DNA of 64,000 nt from Coptis chinensis (Eukaryota; Streptophyta; Magnoliopsida; Ranunculales; Ranunculaceae), in NCBI GenBank assembly GCA_015680905.1, contig CM027379.1, positions 28,290,501 to 28,354,500 on the forward strand, in the 5' to 3' direction. Below the pieces are notes generated by a model. The model did no database searches, was not told the DNA's origin, and saw only the letters and a program-made list of their open reading frames with translations. Below, in pieces: positions 1 to 11,394 of this stretch (within the stretch, counting starts at the first letter, position 1; every line of letters starts with the position of its first letter). The position numbers were made by a program, and so were the translations under genes.

Positions 1-2460
1 TCTCTTTGCCTGTGGTCACCATTATATGTTGCGGATGCTCTTTGCTCTTCTTCTTGTGTTCATGTGTGGTTCTATGATTTGGTACCTCATCATGATCTAA
101 CCGGTCATCTCACGCGATCGGACAACTCAAACTTAGTAGCTTGAACTTCTATAGACTCACCATTCTACCCGCCTACCAGAACCATCAAAGATAACACCTA
201 AGTCTCATTAAAGGTAATATCTCTGGCGACCGGGGAACTTGTGGTCTTCTAGACACCACAATCGTATCCCTTTACCCCATTTGCGAAGCCTAAAAAATAT
301 AACTTTTTAGCTCACAGGATCTAGCTTGTTTTCCCCTCATATGGTAGTAAGTCATGTCGATCCAAATACTTTCGCAAAATACTATAATCAATGGGTTACG
401 ACCACACCTCATAAGGTGTCTTGCAATCTATAGCTGTAATCGGTGACCTATTATGCGATTAACACGCCATGGACATTTGCATCGCCCAAAACTCTTTGCC
501 TGGGACCGGCATTAGGACAACAAACATCTCGCTTCTTTCAAACAAGGTTCTATTCATCCTCTCTGTCATTCCATTCTATCGTGGCGTGCCCGACCGATTA
601 ATGCGGCAATTCTGTTGTCAGGCACAAAACTCTTGGAAATGTCCATAAGTATACTTTCGATTACCATTGTCGGGCCCGTAATGTCTTTACCTTCCTATCT
701 GTGCGATTCTCAACCCTTGCCTTCCACTTCTTAAATGTCTCAAACACTTCATCTTTCGATTTCATCATATACACCCACACATAGCGAGTATGATCATCAA
801 TAAATGAGACAAAATAGCGGTTACCTCCCTTTGAAGCCACCACGGAGGTCCCCAAACATCCGTATGCACATAGTTAAGGATGCCTGTTGTCATGTGCTTG
901 CTTGACTTGAACTTGACTATGACCGCTTCCCATAGAGCGCAATGCCCACGTAACCCCATACTTAGCTTCTTCAAATTTTTTCAAGAACGCTTCACAGACA
1001 ACTCGGACAAACCCTTTTCACGATATGCCCTAAACGATATACCATATCTTAGTGCACTCGGAATCATTACTACATGCACCCATCGCTACATCGCTTATTA
1101 TCCGTACTACCTATCGAGTATACAAGGTTCCATGTTTTTTACCCTTCATAACAACTAAAGAGCCATTAATAATATTTAGGACTCCACCTTCGCCCACAAA
1201 CTTGTGGCCTTTGAAATCCAAGGTACCAAGAGAAATAAGACTTTTCTTTAGCTCAGGAACATGTCTCATATCGGTTAAAGTCATCACTACACCATCATAC
1301 ATCTTGACCCGTATAGTTCAAATTCCTACCGTCTTACAAAGCAACGTCATTACCCATCAAAACAGAACCACCATCAATGCTCTCATAAGAAGTAAACCAC
1401 TTTCTATTCGGGCACATATGATAGGAACATCCAAAATCAAGAATCCACCTTTCGGTCATATAGTCTTGTGTGGACACCACGAGATCGCGACTAAATCCCC
1501 CCAGAGCACTGAAGCATAACTTGCCTCAATTTTTGCCTTACCTTTCTTCTGACCATCTTTCTTGTTCTCTTTCTTCGGGTGAAGACAATTGCTTGCGTAA
1601 TGTCCCTTTTCATTGCAATTGTAACATTGTACATGTTTTAAAGACTTCTTTGACTTGGACCTAGAATTCTCATTGCTTGTAGAATTCTGTTCATACGAAT
1701 TTCCTCTTGCCACTAGTCCCTGTCCTGCATCAATGCTATTCTCAACTCGTGTCTTCTTCATCAACTCATAAGAAAGAAGCGTAGTTTGAACTTCGTCGTG
1801 ATCTACATCTTCTCTATTCATAAAGTTAGTCATTAGATGCTCATAACTTTCTGGCAAAGAGAATATTAAACATGTCGCTTGATCCTCATCATCCATTTTC
1901 ATGCCAACATTCAAATAATCCGCTAGGCGTAGAGATCTACATCTTCTCTGCTCATAAAGTTAGTCATTAGATGCTCATAGCTTTCTAGCAAAGAGAATAT
2001 TAAACATGCCGCTTGATCCTCATCATCCATCTTCATGCCAACATTCAAATAATCTGCTAGGCGTTGATGGAACTCACTAACGTGCTCTTACATCGTTAAA
2101 CCATCCACCATCATGTACCGATAAAGACGTTTCTTAAGGTACATCTTATTAGTCATGCTCTTGGTCATATACATAGACTCTAGCTTAAGCCAAATACCGA
2201 CAGCAGTATCTTCTCCCATCACACTATACATAACCTCATTAGCAAGACACAACCGGATTGATGAATAAGCCTGTAGATCGAACTCTTCCCAATCATCATT
2301 ACTCATACTCGCCGCCTTAGATTTGATCCCCTTTAAAGCCTTATGTAAACCTTGTTGGATGAGGTTGTCCCTTACTTGGATTCTCCAAATTTCAAAATTA
2401 TTCTTCCCATTAAACTTCTCTACTTCAAACTTAGCATTTGACATCTTGGGAGCCATTTAT
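1..2460 (-). pseudogene. Ty1/copia gag-pol remnant (gag, zinc knuckle, integrase)
   Basis: Reading leftwards from 2456, the first piece is a copia-type gag (122 residues, beginning MAPKMSNAKFEVEKFNGKNN, 2088-2456). A second gag piece (1456-1914) ends in a CCHC zinc knuckle, CYNCNEKGHYASNC, near 1590-1626. Pre-integrase and integrase core fragments follow: LTDMRHVPELKKSLISLG near 1250 and YFVSFIDDHTRYVWVYMM near 780-825. The integrase C-terminal part (MTERMNRTLFER, KEFWAMQMSM, CKTPYEVWS) is readable in shifted frames from about 560 to 380. Stops and frame changes split every domain, so the copy is dead. Gag also holds a 134-bp tandem duplication (about 1800-1933 and 1935-2066). Reverse transcriptase and RNase H, which follow integrase in copia elements, would lie left of the window. 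The internal region is collinear with the LTR at 2567-3134. Confidence 0.9.
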
Positions 2461-2552
2461 TCAAGTTACACATAATAACCCAAAAAAAAAACTTTAACTC
2501 AGGAATTTAATCGAACACCTTGTCTACACAAATTCCTAGGTCGTAAACCTAT

Positions 2553-2564
2553 GCTCCGATACTA
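2553..2564 (-). other. Primer-binding site of the copia element
   Basis: On the minus strand this reads TAGTATCGGAGC, a close match to the TGGTATCAGAGC complement of initiator methionine tRNA used by plant copia elements. It lies two bases inside the LTR end at 2567, as expected for a 5' LTR of a minus-strand element. Confidence 0.8.
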
Positions 2565-2566
2565 AT

Positions 2567-3134
2567 TGTTGAGAATATAACACTGCGGAAACAACGTTAC
2601 CCACTACAATAGATCAATCCTACACAAGAATCGATCCTTCTTACTAGACAAGACTTCAACACCCTCCAAAGTAATCCCAACACTTCTCAATATCAAATAA
2701 CAAGTATCTAAAGTAAAACAATTAATATAAAAGAAGAACAAACCACAAGACGAGATATATCGTGGTTCGGCAATTTGCCTACGTCCATACTGTGAGTTCC
2801 AAACTTTACTAGATGTCCGGAGTAACAGATTACAAGTCTCTCAATTCACTCACAAATAATAAACACTCAACTCACAAAGAATTGCTCACTTATAATCTCT
2901 CTCTTTCTTTGTTTTGGAAAAGTTAGGTTTCTACAGAAAAAACCTATATTTATCCTATTTTATAAAACTTCCGAAAAAAGGCAAATTCATGCTGAAATAC
3001 AGTGGAGCGCAGGTCGTGTTGAAGAGCCTGTAAGTCACCAAATGCATGAGCGTGGGTCGCACCTTGTCTAGGTGTAAATGGAGCGTAGGTCGTGCCCTTC
3101 ACACCAGAATGAGAAAACATCTTTTTTCTCTACA
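2567..3134 (-). mobile_element. 5' LTR of the copia element (568 bp)
   Basis: The plus-strand ends are TGTTGAGA and TCTCTACA, the imperfect inverted TG...CA ends of an LTR, with the primer-binding site just outside the left end. The LTR contains ATATATCGTGGTTCGGCAAT (2755-2774), a phrase common in plant copia LTRs, and an AT-rich TATA-like stretch near 2950-2970. The right end at 3134 marks the junction with host DNA, which is intron sequence of the activase-like gene. The matching LTR lies outside the window, so the target duplication cannot be checked. Confidence 0.8.
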
Positions 3135-3513
3135 ATATACCATCTTTCTTGTGACCTTATACCTTAGGATTTGGGTAGCACTCCTTTCAAGACTTCAATA
3201 ATAGACATAGAGATGTGTGCATGACCATGATGGTATGAGATCCAAACTTCACATACTTCTTCCAAATATTCTTTAAGAACAATCTTAAGATCCTTATTAC
3301 CATGTACTTGTTTCTAGTCTTACATCTTAATGAAATCATTCGCTTACATATCAAACTCGAAAACTATAGTAATTCCATCTATTTGAAAAGCAATATACCA
3401 ATTAAAAATTTCACAAAGTGAGTCACAAAAGGTTGAAAGATATCTAATAACTTCCATGAGCCAATATATGTATGGATCAAAGATACATGCAAAAAGCTAT
3501 TAAGTAATTTTAC
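3135..3513. other. Intron 5 remnant between activase-like exon 5 and the copia LTR
   Basis: There is no coding match in this stretch. It begins after a good GTAAAA donor at the end of exon 5 and runs into the LTR. No exon 6 is found before the LTR, so the element interrupted the gene inside or beyond this intron. Confidence 0.6.
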
Positions 3514-5700
3514 CTGCTCGGTCTGATTCAAGTTCCCCAGCCGACATAATCACTGGTTCAACTCCCATTGCCTGAAAAATGAGTTCTGTCTGAAATGATT
3601 TTCCTTGCCCTTTTCCTCCCCAAATACCTGAAAGAACAAACAGTGCTTAAAATTAATTTATGGTTGACCCAGAAGGATCTTCACAAGAGGCAAAAATAAA
3701 AATCCAGGGCCAGCAAAGAAGAGAAGTACTTTAATGGTTTCGTTGCACATAAGTATAAAGCAAAAAATTCCAAAGAAAAACTGGCTGACTGTGTTTGATA
3801 AAACCAACTAAGTTTCCTAGAAAATCAAGTGCAATTTTGTAAAGAGAGAATCCAAAAGTGAAATTATGGGTAGAATGTGAACAAATTTATGGGTGGATTG
3901 TAAAGAGAGTACACCAGATTGATAATCAATTTAAAGGGTACGAATTTCAAGGAAATAACGGTTTTCTAAAACGATGGTGCTCATTTTCCTTAAAAAATTG
4001 GAGTAGGTGGAGTAACTTTCTCTTCTTCTCTCTTCATTTTCCTCTTCTTCTCTCCTCGCCTCTCTTATTATTAAGGAATCTTTATTAGCAAGTAATTTGT
4101 AAGTAAGGAAAAAACAGAGATGATTCCAATTTCCAAATGCTTACCCAGGATAAGAGGAACTTTGACATTGAGAAGATGAGTAATGTAGTTTTTCACAATG
4201 TGGCATACTGCACAAGTAACAACCTCATATTAAAAGACGTAAAAGGAATGTTTCATTTAGATAGTAATGAAATTTCAGTGAGTTGTGTGTGTGCATTTCA
4301 TCCCTGAGAAAATATACAAAAGAAGAGGTTGTACTATGATAGTATGATTACTACTAAACCAACTTCCCTCTAAATATGCTGCCTGGCATATTCTAAGAAT
4401 GGTACTTTGTGTTTGCAAAGTTCATGGAACTTACCAACTTTATCCTGTAGAAAAGTACAAAACAGGAGTGTCAAGACCAGAAAGTAGTACAAATAGCAAA
4501 GGAAACAAGTATATGCAAGTACATAACTAATTATTTAGATATGTAACATTTCTAAGTATAAGAAAAACAGAATGATAAAGCACCTAGAAGATGGCATGAG
4601 GTAAATTACTAGATAACTGCTAAGCAGTGGGGGCGTGAGCGGAGGGTGGAGAAGAGAGAGGGAGAGATGGGTTTGTGGGTGGGGAGAGAGAGAGAGTTAG
4701 GGTTTGGTTGAGAGGGAGAGGGATAGGTGAGGACAGACAGACAGACAGAAACCAGCCAACTTAGTTTTTGTCCCCATAACCCCCCTTCTGCCCAGATCGT
4801 TTGCTCTGCTCACTTGATTAACACAAAAAACATCTATTTGTATCCTCTAAAGTTTGGACGATCATTTTTTACATCTTTTTGATCATTTTTTACTTCAATA
4901 GAGATGGTGATCTAAAGTGTAGTCACACTAGCTTTCTTTTCCGATCTTATAATATCGATACCAAAAGAGAAACAATATAACAGATGCAGGAAGAGATTTG
5001 AGTTTCAAATCTTTGTATAGTTAACATCTCCATAACAATGTGAAAGTTATCAATCTCTCTTCGCATTATTCCGAAAAAACCTAAACCTTGAGGAGAAATG
5101 ATAGATGTAGATTGAATCCCAATTTAGTTTCTTCTTAAAAAATTCACATTTCTTTTGAAACAATGCAAATACATTGATCACTTACTACATTTCTAACCAA
5201 AAAGTAAAGAAAACTCACCATGAAAGCGGGCGCAATGTAATAATCTCCTTGAAGATACTCAAACGACCTAGTAACCTTTTGTCTATAATCAAACACAATA
5301 TCCGCTGCCAAAAAACAATAATTGAATCCATCATTAATTAATATATTTCATTTTAATATTAGAAGTAAAAATATATACCGTCTCTTCCAAGAAAATTTCC
5401 GACGAAAAGATGATCAATAACACCAGGCTTGGCACCAACTGAGATGTTCATATTATCAGCTTCTTTACCCAGCCTATATAAATAATCATTCCCTTCCGCA
5501 TCTTTCGCTTCCCATGATGACTGTTCTGATATTTTCTTTGTCCTTTTCTCATCCGAAGCAGAAGCACAAGCACAAGTAGGAGTTTTATTAGTGTTCTTGG
5601 AGCATAGGGAGGGAAATGACGTGTGAATTATTTTTGGAGATATAAAAGAGTGAGTGTTATTAGGAGAGAGAATGAGATTATGCGTGTTGTGTAGAATCAT
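3514..5700 (-). CDS. Rubisco activase-like AAA+ protein, first five exons; 3' part missing
   Basis: Five exons join in frame: 5379-5700, 5219-5304, 4435-4444, 4145-4207 and 3514-3627, all with GT-AG borders. The protein starts with a Ser/Thr/Asn-rich probable chloroplast transit region, then EGNDYLYRLGKEADNMNISV, DYRQKVTRSFEYLQGDYYIA, HIVKNYI, the Walker A segment GIWGGKGQGKSFQTELIF and VIMSAGELESDRAG. This matches the plant Rubisco activase-like family typified by Arabidopsis At1g73110 better than classical RCA. Classical activase is an AAA+ ATPase that remodels inhibited Rubisco in the stroma; the role of this paralogue is less clear. I chose the methionine at 5700 because the reading frame upstream has no ATG. 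Walker B, sensor and C-terminal exons are absent; the copia LTR starts 380 bp downstream. The gene is either broken or has its remaining exons beyond the left edge. Confidence 0.85.
4435..4444 (-). other. 10-base microexon of the activase-like gene
   Basis: The minus-strand sequence is GATAAAGTTG, preceded by a CTACAG acceptor and followed by GTAAGT. It encodes Asp-Lys-Val plus the first base of the next codon. It restores frame exactly between exon 2 (ending ...AFM) and exon 4 (starting ...CHIVKNY), giving the family's conserved DKV-x-HIVKN segment. Without it the frame is lost. Confidence 0.85.
4620..4830 (-). repeat. Dispersed repeat inside intron 2, shared with 56.45-56.66 kb
   Basis: A GA-rich stretch, an ACAG tetranucleotide run (about 4734-4750) and flanking sequence (GCTAAGCAGTGGGGGCGTG at the left, CTTCTGCCCAGATCG at the right) match the reverse complement of about 56450-56662. 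The two copies differ in the length of the GA tract and in scattered substitutions. Confidence 0.75.
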
Positions 5701-5757
5701 ATTTTTATTTGCTGGAGAAATCAAACTGCTAATTAGTAGTGATAGATTGTTTGGCGC

Positions 5758-5815
5758 CACATATATATGAGATAGGACAAATATTATCTCTTTCCTGATT
5801 CAATGCCACGTCAGC
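5758..5815 (-). promoter_or_regulatory. Proximal promoter of the activase-like gene
   Basis: On the minus strand GCTGACGTGG (5806-5815) combines TGACG and ACGTGG bZIP-type cores. It lies about 40 bp upstream of a TATATAT stretch (5761-5768). The first in-frame ATG is 60 bp further on. Spacing is right for a short plant promoter, but this is inferred from motifs only. A LINE insertion begins about 160 bp further upstream. Confidence 0.4.
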
Positions 5816-5931
5816 TTCAGATGAGAATGTCTGAAGTCCAAAGCATAGTTCAAAATATCAATACCGGCTTAAATGGTGATAATTTTAGACCAAATCAAAG
5901 GCAATGTTTTGAAAACAAAAACCTTTCCAAG

Positions 5932-8492
5932 GGCATTCATCAAAGTAAGGAGCATTGGAGACAATGTAGATCTTGCCTATGAGGTGTTCCACAATATGAA
6001 AAACATGAAAAAAAAAAAAGGGAGAGGGATGGTGTGCCCTTAAACTAGACATGGCTAAGGCCTGCGATAGGGTGGAATGGACCTTTGTGGATAACATCTT
6101 TGAACAACTTGGGTTTACTAACAAGTGGAGAAGCATGATTCACCAGTGCTTATCCACTGTTTCCTTCCAAGTTATGCTTAATGGCTCTCCTTTGGAGAAG
6201 GTGATTCCTGAGAGAGGGCTGAGACAAGGGGACCCCTTATCCCCATATATCTTCATCTTGATCTCGGAGGCCCTCTCTAAGATGATTGCTAGAGCTGAGG
6301 TCAACAATGAGCTTCATGGTGTTCGGATAAGGAGAAATTCTCCGGCCCTAACACACTTGCTCTATGATGATGACTTAATCTTATTCATTAAGGCTAATCT
6401 TGCTGAAAGTGGGCACCTCAAAAAAATCCTTGAGGATTACTGTCATGCCTATGGGCAGAAGATTAACTTTGAAAAATCCAGTGTTTTATTTAGCAGAAAT
6501 GTCAATTATAGACAGAAGATTAAGCTTAAACGCTTCTGGAAAATGAGAAACTTTGACCCAAAAGAGAAATACCTTGGTGTCCCCATTATGCTATCTAGGG
6601 AAAAAGCTGAGGACTTTGACTTTCTTGTGGATAGAATACATAGGAAAGTTAAAGGTTGGAAAGTCAGAGTGTTGTCTCAAGCTGGGAGAACTACACTCAT
6701 CCAAGCTGTTATCCAAGCCACCCCCCTATATGTTATGTCTACTTACTTGTTGCATGTCTCAACATGTAACAAGATAAACAAAGCTTGTAGGGATTTCTGG
6801 TGGAATGGAACAGAACTATCAAAAAGTGTTCACACCATAGGCCGGGTGGGATCAGAATTGTAAGAGCAAACTTGAAGGGGGCCTGGGGCTCAGGAAAACA
6901 AGAGATATGAATGTGGCTATGTTAGCCAAACTACCCTGGAAAGCAGCCACAGACATTCACTCTCTGTGGACTAGAACTATGTTCAGTATTTATGGAAATA
7001 AATGGATAGGAGATGTGGAGAAACCTCCCAACCAAGCCTCCTACTTCTGGAAGGGTATACATCAAACCTTTAATTCCATAAGTGGGGGGCTGATATGGAG
7101 AATAGGACAGGGATCTACCATTTCCATTCTGAAGGATCCATGGCTAAAGTGTCTTGATAAGCCTGTGACTCTAGAAGAATTGAGAGTAATGGATGATTCC
7201 CTGTCCAATTTGCATGTGTCTGACCTCTTTTTGTCAGATAATAGTGGCTGGGACTCGGCCAAACTTAATCAGCACTTCCACCCTTTCATATGCCAGCTGA
7301 TTCAAGAGATTGTTGTCAGACTTGAGGGGGCAACAACTGATAAAATGATATGGGCTATGGAAAGGTTTGGGAAACTCACTGTTAAATCTGTCTATGATTT
7401 TCTGAGGAGAAATAAAAACTCTGAGGTGGGGCAAAGTTCTGGTATGAACTACATAGCTCTTAAACAAATATGGAAAACCCCTTTGCCTGCCTATATCCAG
7501 ATGTTTGTCTGGAAAGTGTATATGAATGTGCTCCCTCTAGGAGACAAGCTGGCTGAAAATAATATGAAAGGGGACTTCACATGCCCTTTTTGTTACAAAG
7601 AGCTTGAGACAGCTGAGCATTTATTTTTCAACTGTGACTGGACTAGAGCAGTATGGTTTAGCTCACAAGTGGGATTGAGAATCAATCACGTACTTCCAGC
7701 AACATCAAAACTTGAGGGAAAGAATTGATATGTTCTTGTCCTGGTGCCATAGTAAAAACAGTGAGATAGCCTTGGCTGGGACACACATCATGTACCTGAT
7801 CCAGCATATTTGGAAAGCTAGAAATGAAGCCAAATTTGATAACAGGAAGGCAAATAGGGACCGCATCATTAGACTGAGCAAAGGATTGGCAGACAAGTGC
7901 TTCGAGGCTTTCAGAGAAGCTCCTCTAAACCCTCGAGAACTTTCTCTCTCTAAATATGATTTGAATAATATGTTTCCTATTATATCAAATGACTGTATTG
8001 TGATGAGATTTGATGCATCTTTCTGCAGGAACACAGGATGGGCGAGGGAGTGGAGCAATCGCCAAGAGCCGGGGGGATATAGTTGAGCTGCAAATGGAGA
8101 TTCAAGACTAGGGAGCCAGGGGAAGCAGAGATGGTTGCAGCTGAAGTGGCAGCTCTGTTGGCTAAACAGCTGGGACATAGTAATTACATTTTGGAAGGTG
8201 ACAATCGGGAAGTGATCAAAGCGCTTCAAGGGATGACTGCCCTTGGTTCCTAGAGACGCTGAAGACTTCTATCTCATATAACATTTTGGGTTTGAATTCA
8301 TGTATTTTTGTTTGGAGAAGTAGGACTTTTAATGGGGATGCAGACACCCTAGCAAAATTGGCTAACCATCAGCTGGGTGGGTATGATCTTCCGAAGTGTA
8401 TGCTTGATCAGAATTGTGTTCCAGTTCACCTTTAGGTGGTTTTATCTAATCCAAGTAGGTTTATATCGAAAAAAAAAACAAAAAAAACAAAA
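5932..8492 (+). mobile_element. 5'-truncated L1-type LINE with reverse transcriptase and RNase H remnants
   Basis: The reading starts inside the reverse transcriptase (AFIKVRSIGDNVDLAYEVFH, in a frame left of 6010) and crosses a frameshift in a poly-A run. It continues with motif A (LKLDMAKACDRVEW), RQGDPLSPYIFIL, then YDDD in place of the usual YADD. After a frame change near 6830 come EGGLGLRKTRDMNVAMLAKL and the zinc-binding zf-RVT segment (CPFCYKELETAEHLFFNCDW, about 7580-7640). An RNase H-like tail follows (MRFDASFCRNTG, then EGDNREVIKAL with later stops). The 3' end is an A-rich tail at about 8468-8492. Direct repeats ACAAAAACC(C)TTTC(C)AAG at 5915-5931 and 8493-8509 look like the target duplication. 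Loss of the 5' half is typical of target-primed insertion. Several frame breaks make this copy inactive. Confidence 0.9.
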
Positions 8493-8509
8493 ACAAAAAC
8501 CCTTTCAAG

Positions 8510-9552
8510 CACCACTTTTACAGGAATAGAGAGTCCCACCTAAAAACAGGAGAGCTGAAGCTGAAGCCCTCAAGACACTTTCTTTTTGGACGTACAATAT
8601 AGTGTCATAGTTTTATAGCAGGAAATTAAAATAAATATTTTGATTATGGAAAACACCTGCTTTCAAAGATAAGAGTGATGACCCTGTTAAAATTCGACAT
8701 CATAATTAAAAACCCCAAAACTTGGAGCATAATGAGATCCTTGAACATATCTGTCTCATCCTTGTTGGTTGAAGAGCATTATCGGCGACTGGTTCGAACT
8801 CGTGTGTTGACATTTGCAACTCCTTGAATCTAGCCTTGTTTTGATGTCTTCTCCATGCATGTTTCATGAAGAACAACCTTGACGACTTCTGCTAATCTGC
8901 TTAGTAACTCGGGTTGAGAAGATTCTACTGACCTGATGTTGATTGGCCTCACTCCCGTCCAGAGTATACTCACTACTTTGTAATGTGCAACACGAATGTA
9001 TAACAGCAATCCTTATCACTGTCTTTATTGCTCCTTTGCTGCCTTTTAGACCCCTGCAATAGCATTTATGGCTTCAGTTCTTTGAATCCATGACATGGAT
9101 AAAGGGGTCTGCCTACAAGCCAATTATTCTTAATAATAATAATTTGATAAATAAAAAGGTGTGACCAAATCACCAAAACCATGGAAGCATATGGCAAGGG
9201 GTGTGTCATTGTGTCAATCGTCTTACCGTCTACCTACGAATGGTGGAGCTCAAAACAAGCTTCATCACATGGTGATGAAAACTTGCCTAGTAGTCGAATT
9301 AGATGATATTTCTGGACTGAATAAAAAGAATTGTCAGTTTAAGGTCCATGTAGGCTCTGTTAGTCAGATAGGAAATCAAATCTAATCAAATTAGGAAAAG
9401 TATACACTTTGAGTTGGTCGAATTAGTAAGAAAATCCCGAAAATCAAATTAGGAAAATAATACTTTGATAGAAACCCTACACCTAACCCTAACAAATTTC
9501 TCATCGACCAAACCTAATTCTCCATTCAAAATCAAAACAACCACCCTAGAAG
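8510..9552. other. Intergenic, no gene recognised
   Basis: Up to the kelch-type pseudogene I see only short unrelated reading frames. The first part continues the sequence left of the LINE, that is, the far upstream region of the activase-like gene. No repeat pair or RNA gene was recognised here. Confidence 0.5.
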
Positions 9553-10621
9553 ATGGGAAATAACAAATGTTTTGAGCAGTGCCCCCGTTGCGGCTACCAA
9601 GAGACGGAGACAGAGAATATTATAAGCATCATCCCTGAAACCGAATTTCCTGAGAAGAACTTGTATCTGTGTTGCAGAATATATGGACAAGAAGTTGTTT
9701 GGTACAAGATGAACCCTTTCAAGAGCACTAGCACCGCCCAATTTAGCACACTTTCCCCGATTTGCACAGGTCCTGAGGAAAACCGTTGTAGTATTGTTGC
9801 TTTAGGTACGAAGATATATATGATCGGTGGTGATTACCCTACATCAGTGAGGGAGGCCAACGAGTAACATCTAACGATATCTACTCCTTGGACACTAGGT
9901 GCAACGACAAAAGTTCAAGTCAGCAGTGCCCTTTAGTATGGCAAAAGGAATCCACTCATTTGCTTGCCAACAGGTATTATCCCACAGTAATTGCTGCACA
10001 CGGCAAAATCTATGTATTCGGAAGTAACTATTCATATCCCGATTTACCGAAACCCTTTGCAGAGGTTTTCGACCCAGTATTAAATGTATGCGCTTGTCTG
10101 CTCGTAGTGCTGTTGCTAACGGTGATAAGATTCTTTTGACAACGGAAAGGTGGAGCTCATCGTTGTCACGACAGTTATCATTGTTCTCTTTTGACATGAT
10201 AAGTAATTCTTGGAGTAGAATCTCCACAAAGAAAATATATGGGGAAGGTGTAGTGTTAGATGATATATTCTTTTCTTATTCCCTAGGCCGTGTAAATGCT
10301 TTTGACATGGTAAAAAAGAAATGGTTAGAGGTCCAAGGTTTGGATATTGCATCAACTAGTATGAGATCTCCTGATGGTGACCCTTACCATGCACATTTAG
10401 TTGACATTGGAAACAAATTGTTATCCGTTGTGTGGAGCGACTTCAAAGGAATTGGAAGATATGAAGTTGGTTCTAACCAAGACTGTGTTCGTTGCCTGAC
10501 ATTCCTAATTACTAGGGATGAAAACTCCGAATGCAGAAGCTATTTGCGTGCTGATGTTCTGGCCCAATCAGCTTATGATCTTAGTAGTTGGGGCGACCTT
10601 TCAAAATGTTTCGCACTCTAA
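9553..10621 (+). pseudogene. Kelch-repeat-type protein, frameshifted
   Basis: Three overlapping frames give one continuous protein of roughly 350 residues. It starts MGNNKCFEQCPRCGYQETE and shows kelch-like blades IVALGTKIYMIGGDY, PTVIAAHGKIYVFGSNYSY followed by AEVFDP, then ILLTTERW...LFSFDMISNSW and GRVNAFDMVKKKWLEV. The frame changes near 9865 (the REANE stop against a frame reading TSNDIYSLDTRC) and near 10085 (FDPVLN into MRLSARSAVANGDKIL). No intron signals explain these jumps. Plant proteins of this type fold into a beta-propeller and often act as F-box substrate receptors, but no F-box is visible. The opening CPRCGY could be a small zinc-binding motif. Either a recent pseudogene or two sequencing errors; the otherwise well kept frame suggests recent loss. 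Confidence 0.7.
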
Positions 10622-10958
10622 CTTATCTTGGTCGCAGCACAACACTTTAGTAATCTATGATACATATTAATTTGGAAACAACAAGACATGCAGATGGACA
10701 TATATATCTGTGCTGGACTACAAGTTACACTTATAGTTAAGGAGTTTTTTGTTTAAACATGTTATGTTTTGCAAACATGGTTAATCTGCAAGAAGCTATT
10801 ATTTGGTAAGTGACAATCGTTTGTCCTAATATCCATTCTAAGATTTAGAGAGCCATGATGATGTAGGCTGGTACTGCTTGTATAATATAGATGGTGCGTA
10901 ATGTCTAATGAGAAATAGAGAAAATTTCATTTAGACTGTTATAAGACCAATAAAACAA

Positions 10959-11164
10959 AGGGTTTACTTAGTATTACCCTCTACTAGATGAGTAAATTAG
11001 GATTACCCCTCTAGTTTAGGGTCTTCTCCCAAAAATAAAAAAAAAAAAACTTGAGTTCACCGTGTTTTTTTTTTCCGTGTGTATTGGGGGGAGACCCTAA
11101 TTTCCCATCTAGTGGGAGGGGAATCCTAATTGACTCATCTAAGGGGGTAACACTGGTTAACCCT
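10959..11164. mobile_element. 206-bp foldback element (AGGGTT ends, 7-bp target duplication)
   Basis: The two halves are inverted repeats of about 85 bp around an A/T-rich spacer. The left arm reads TAGATGAG(T)AAATTAGGATT and the right arm AATCCTAATTGACTCATCTA. The ends are AGGGTTTAC and GTTAACCCT. The element is flanked by AAAACAA on both sides (10952-10958 and 11165-11171). A related element lies at 56747-57300 and also has a 7-bp duplication. There is no coding capacity. Confidence 0.8.
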
Positions 11165-11394
11165 AAAACAAATAAACTGTTGACTGTACATGTAGTAGAA
11201 TTAATGATTTCAAGTAAATCGACCGTTACTAGCGGAAAAGAGGTAGTAAATCACATACAGCCATACTGCAGGGCCATTCCAATTGTTGACATAATTGTTG
11301 ACATGATGAGTCCTATCGAAATACTTTGCAAGCTGCTGAAACCTGTTGTAGGTACAAGAAATCACTGGTTAGCATAAAATGGTGCATACTTGCA

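Noticed and set aside
5379..5760. Activase-like start at 5760
   Set aside because: That codon is GTG; the ATG at 5762 is in another frame and stops after nine codons. The first in-frame ATG is at 5700.
11051..11377. Plus-strand 108-codon ORF beginning in the foldback element
   Set aside because: Starts within the right arm of the 206-bp foldback element and has no conserved features.
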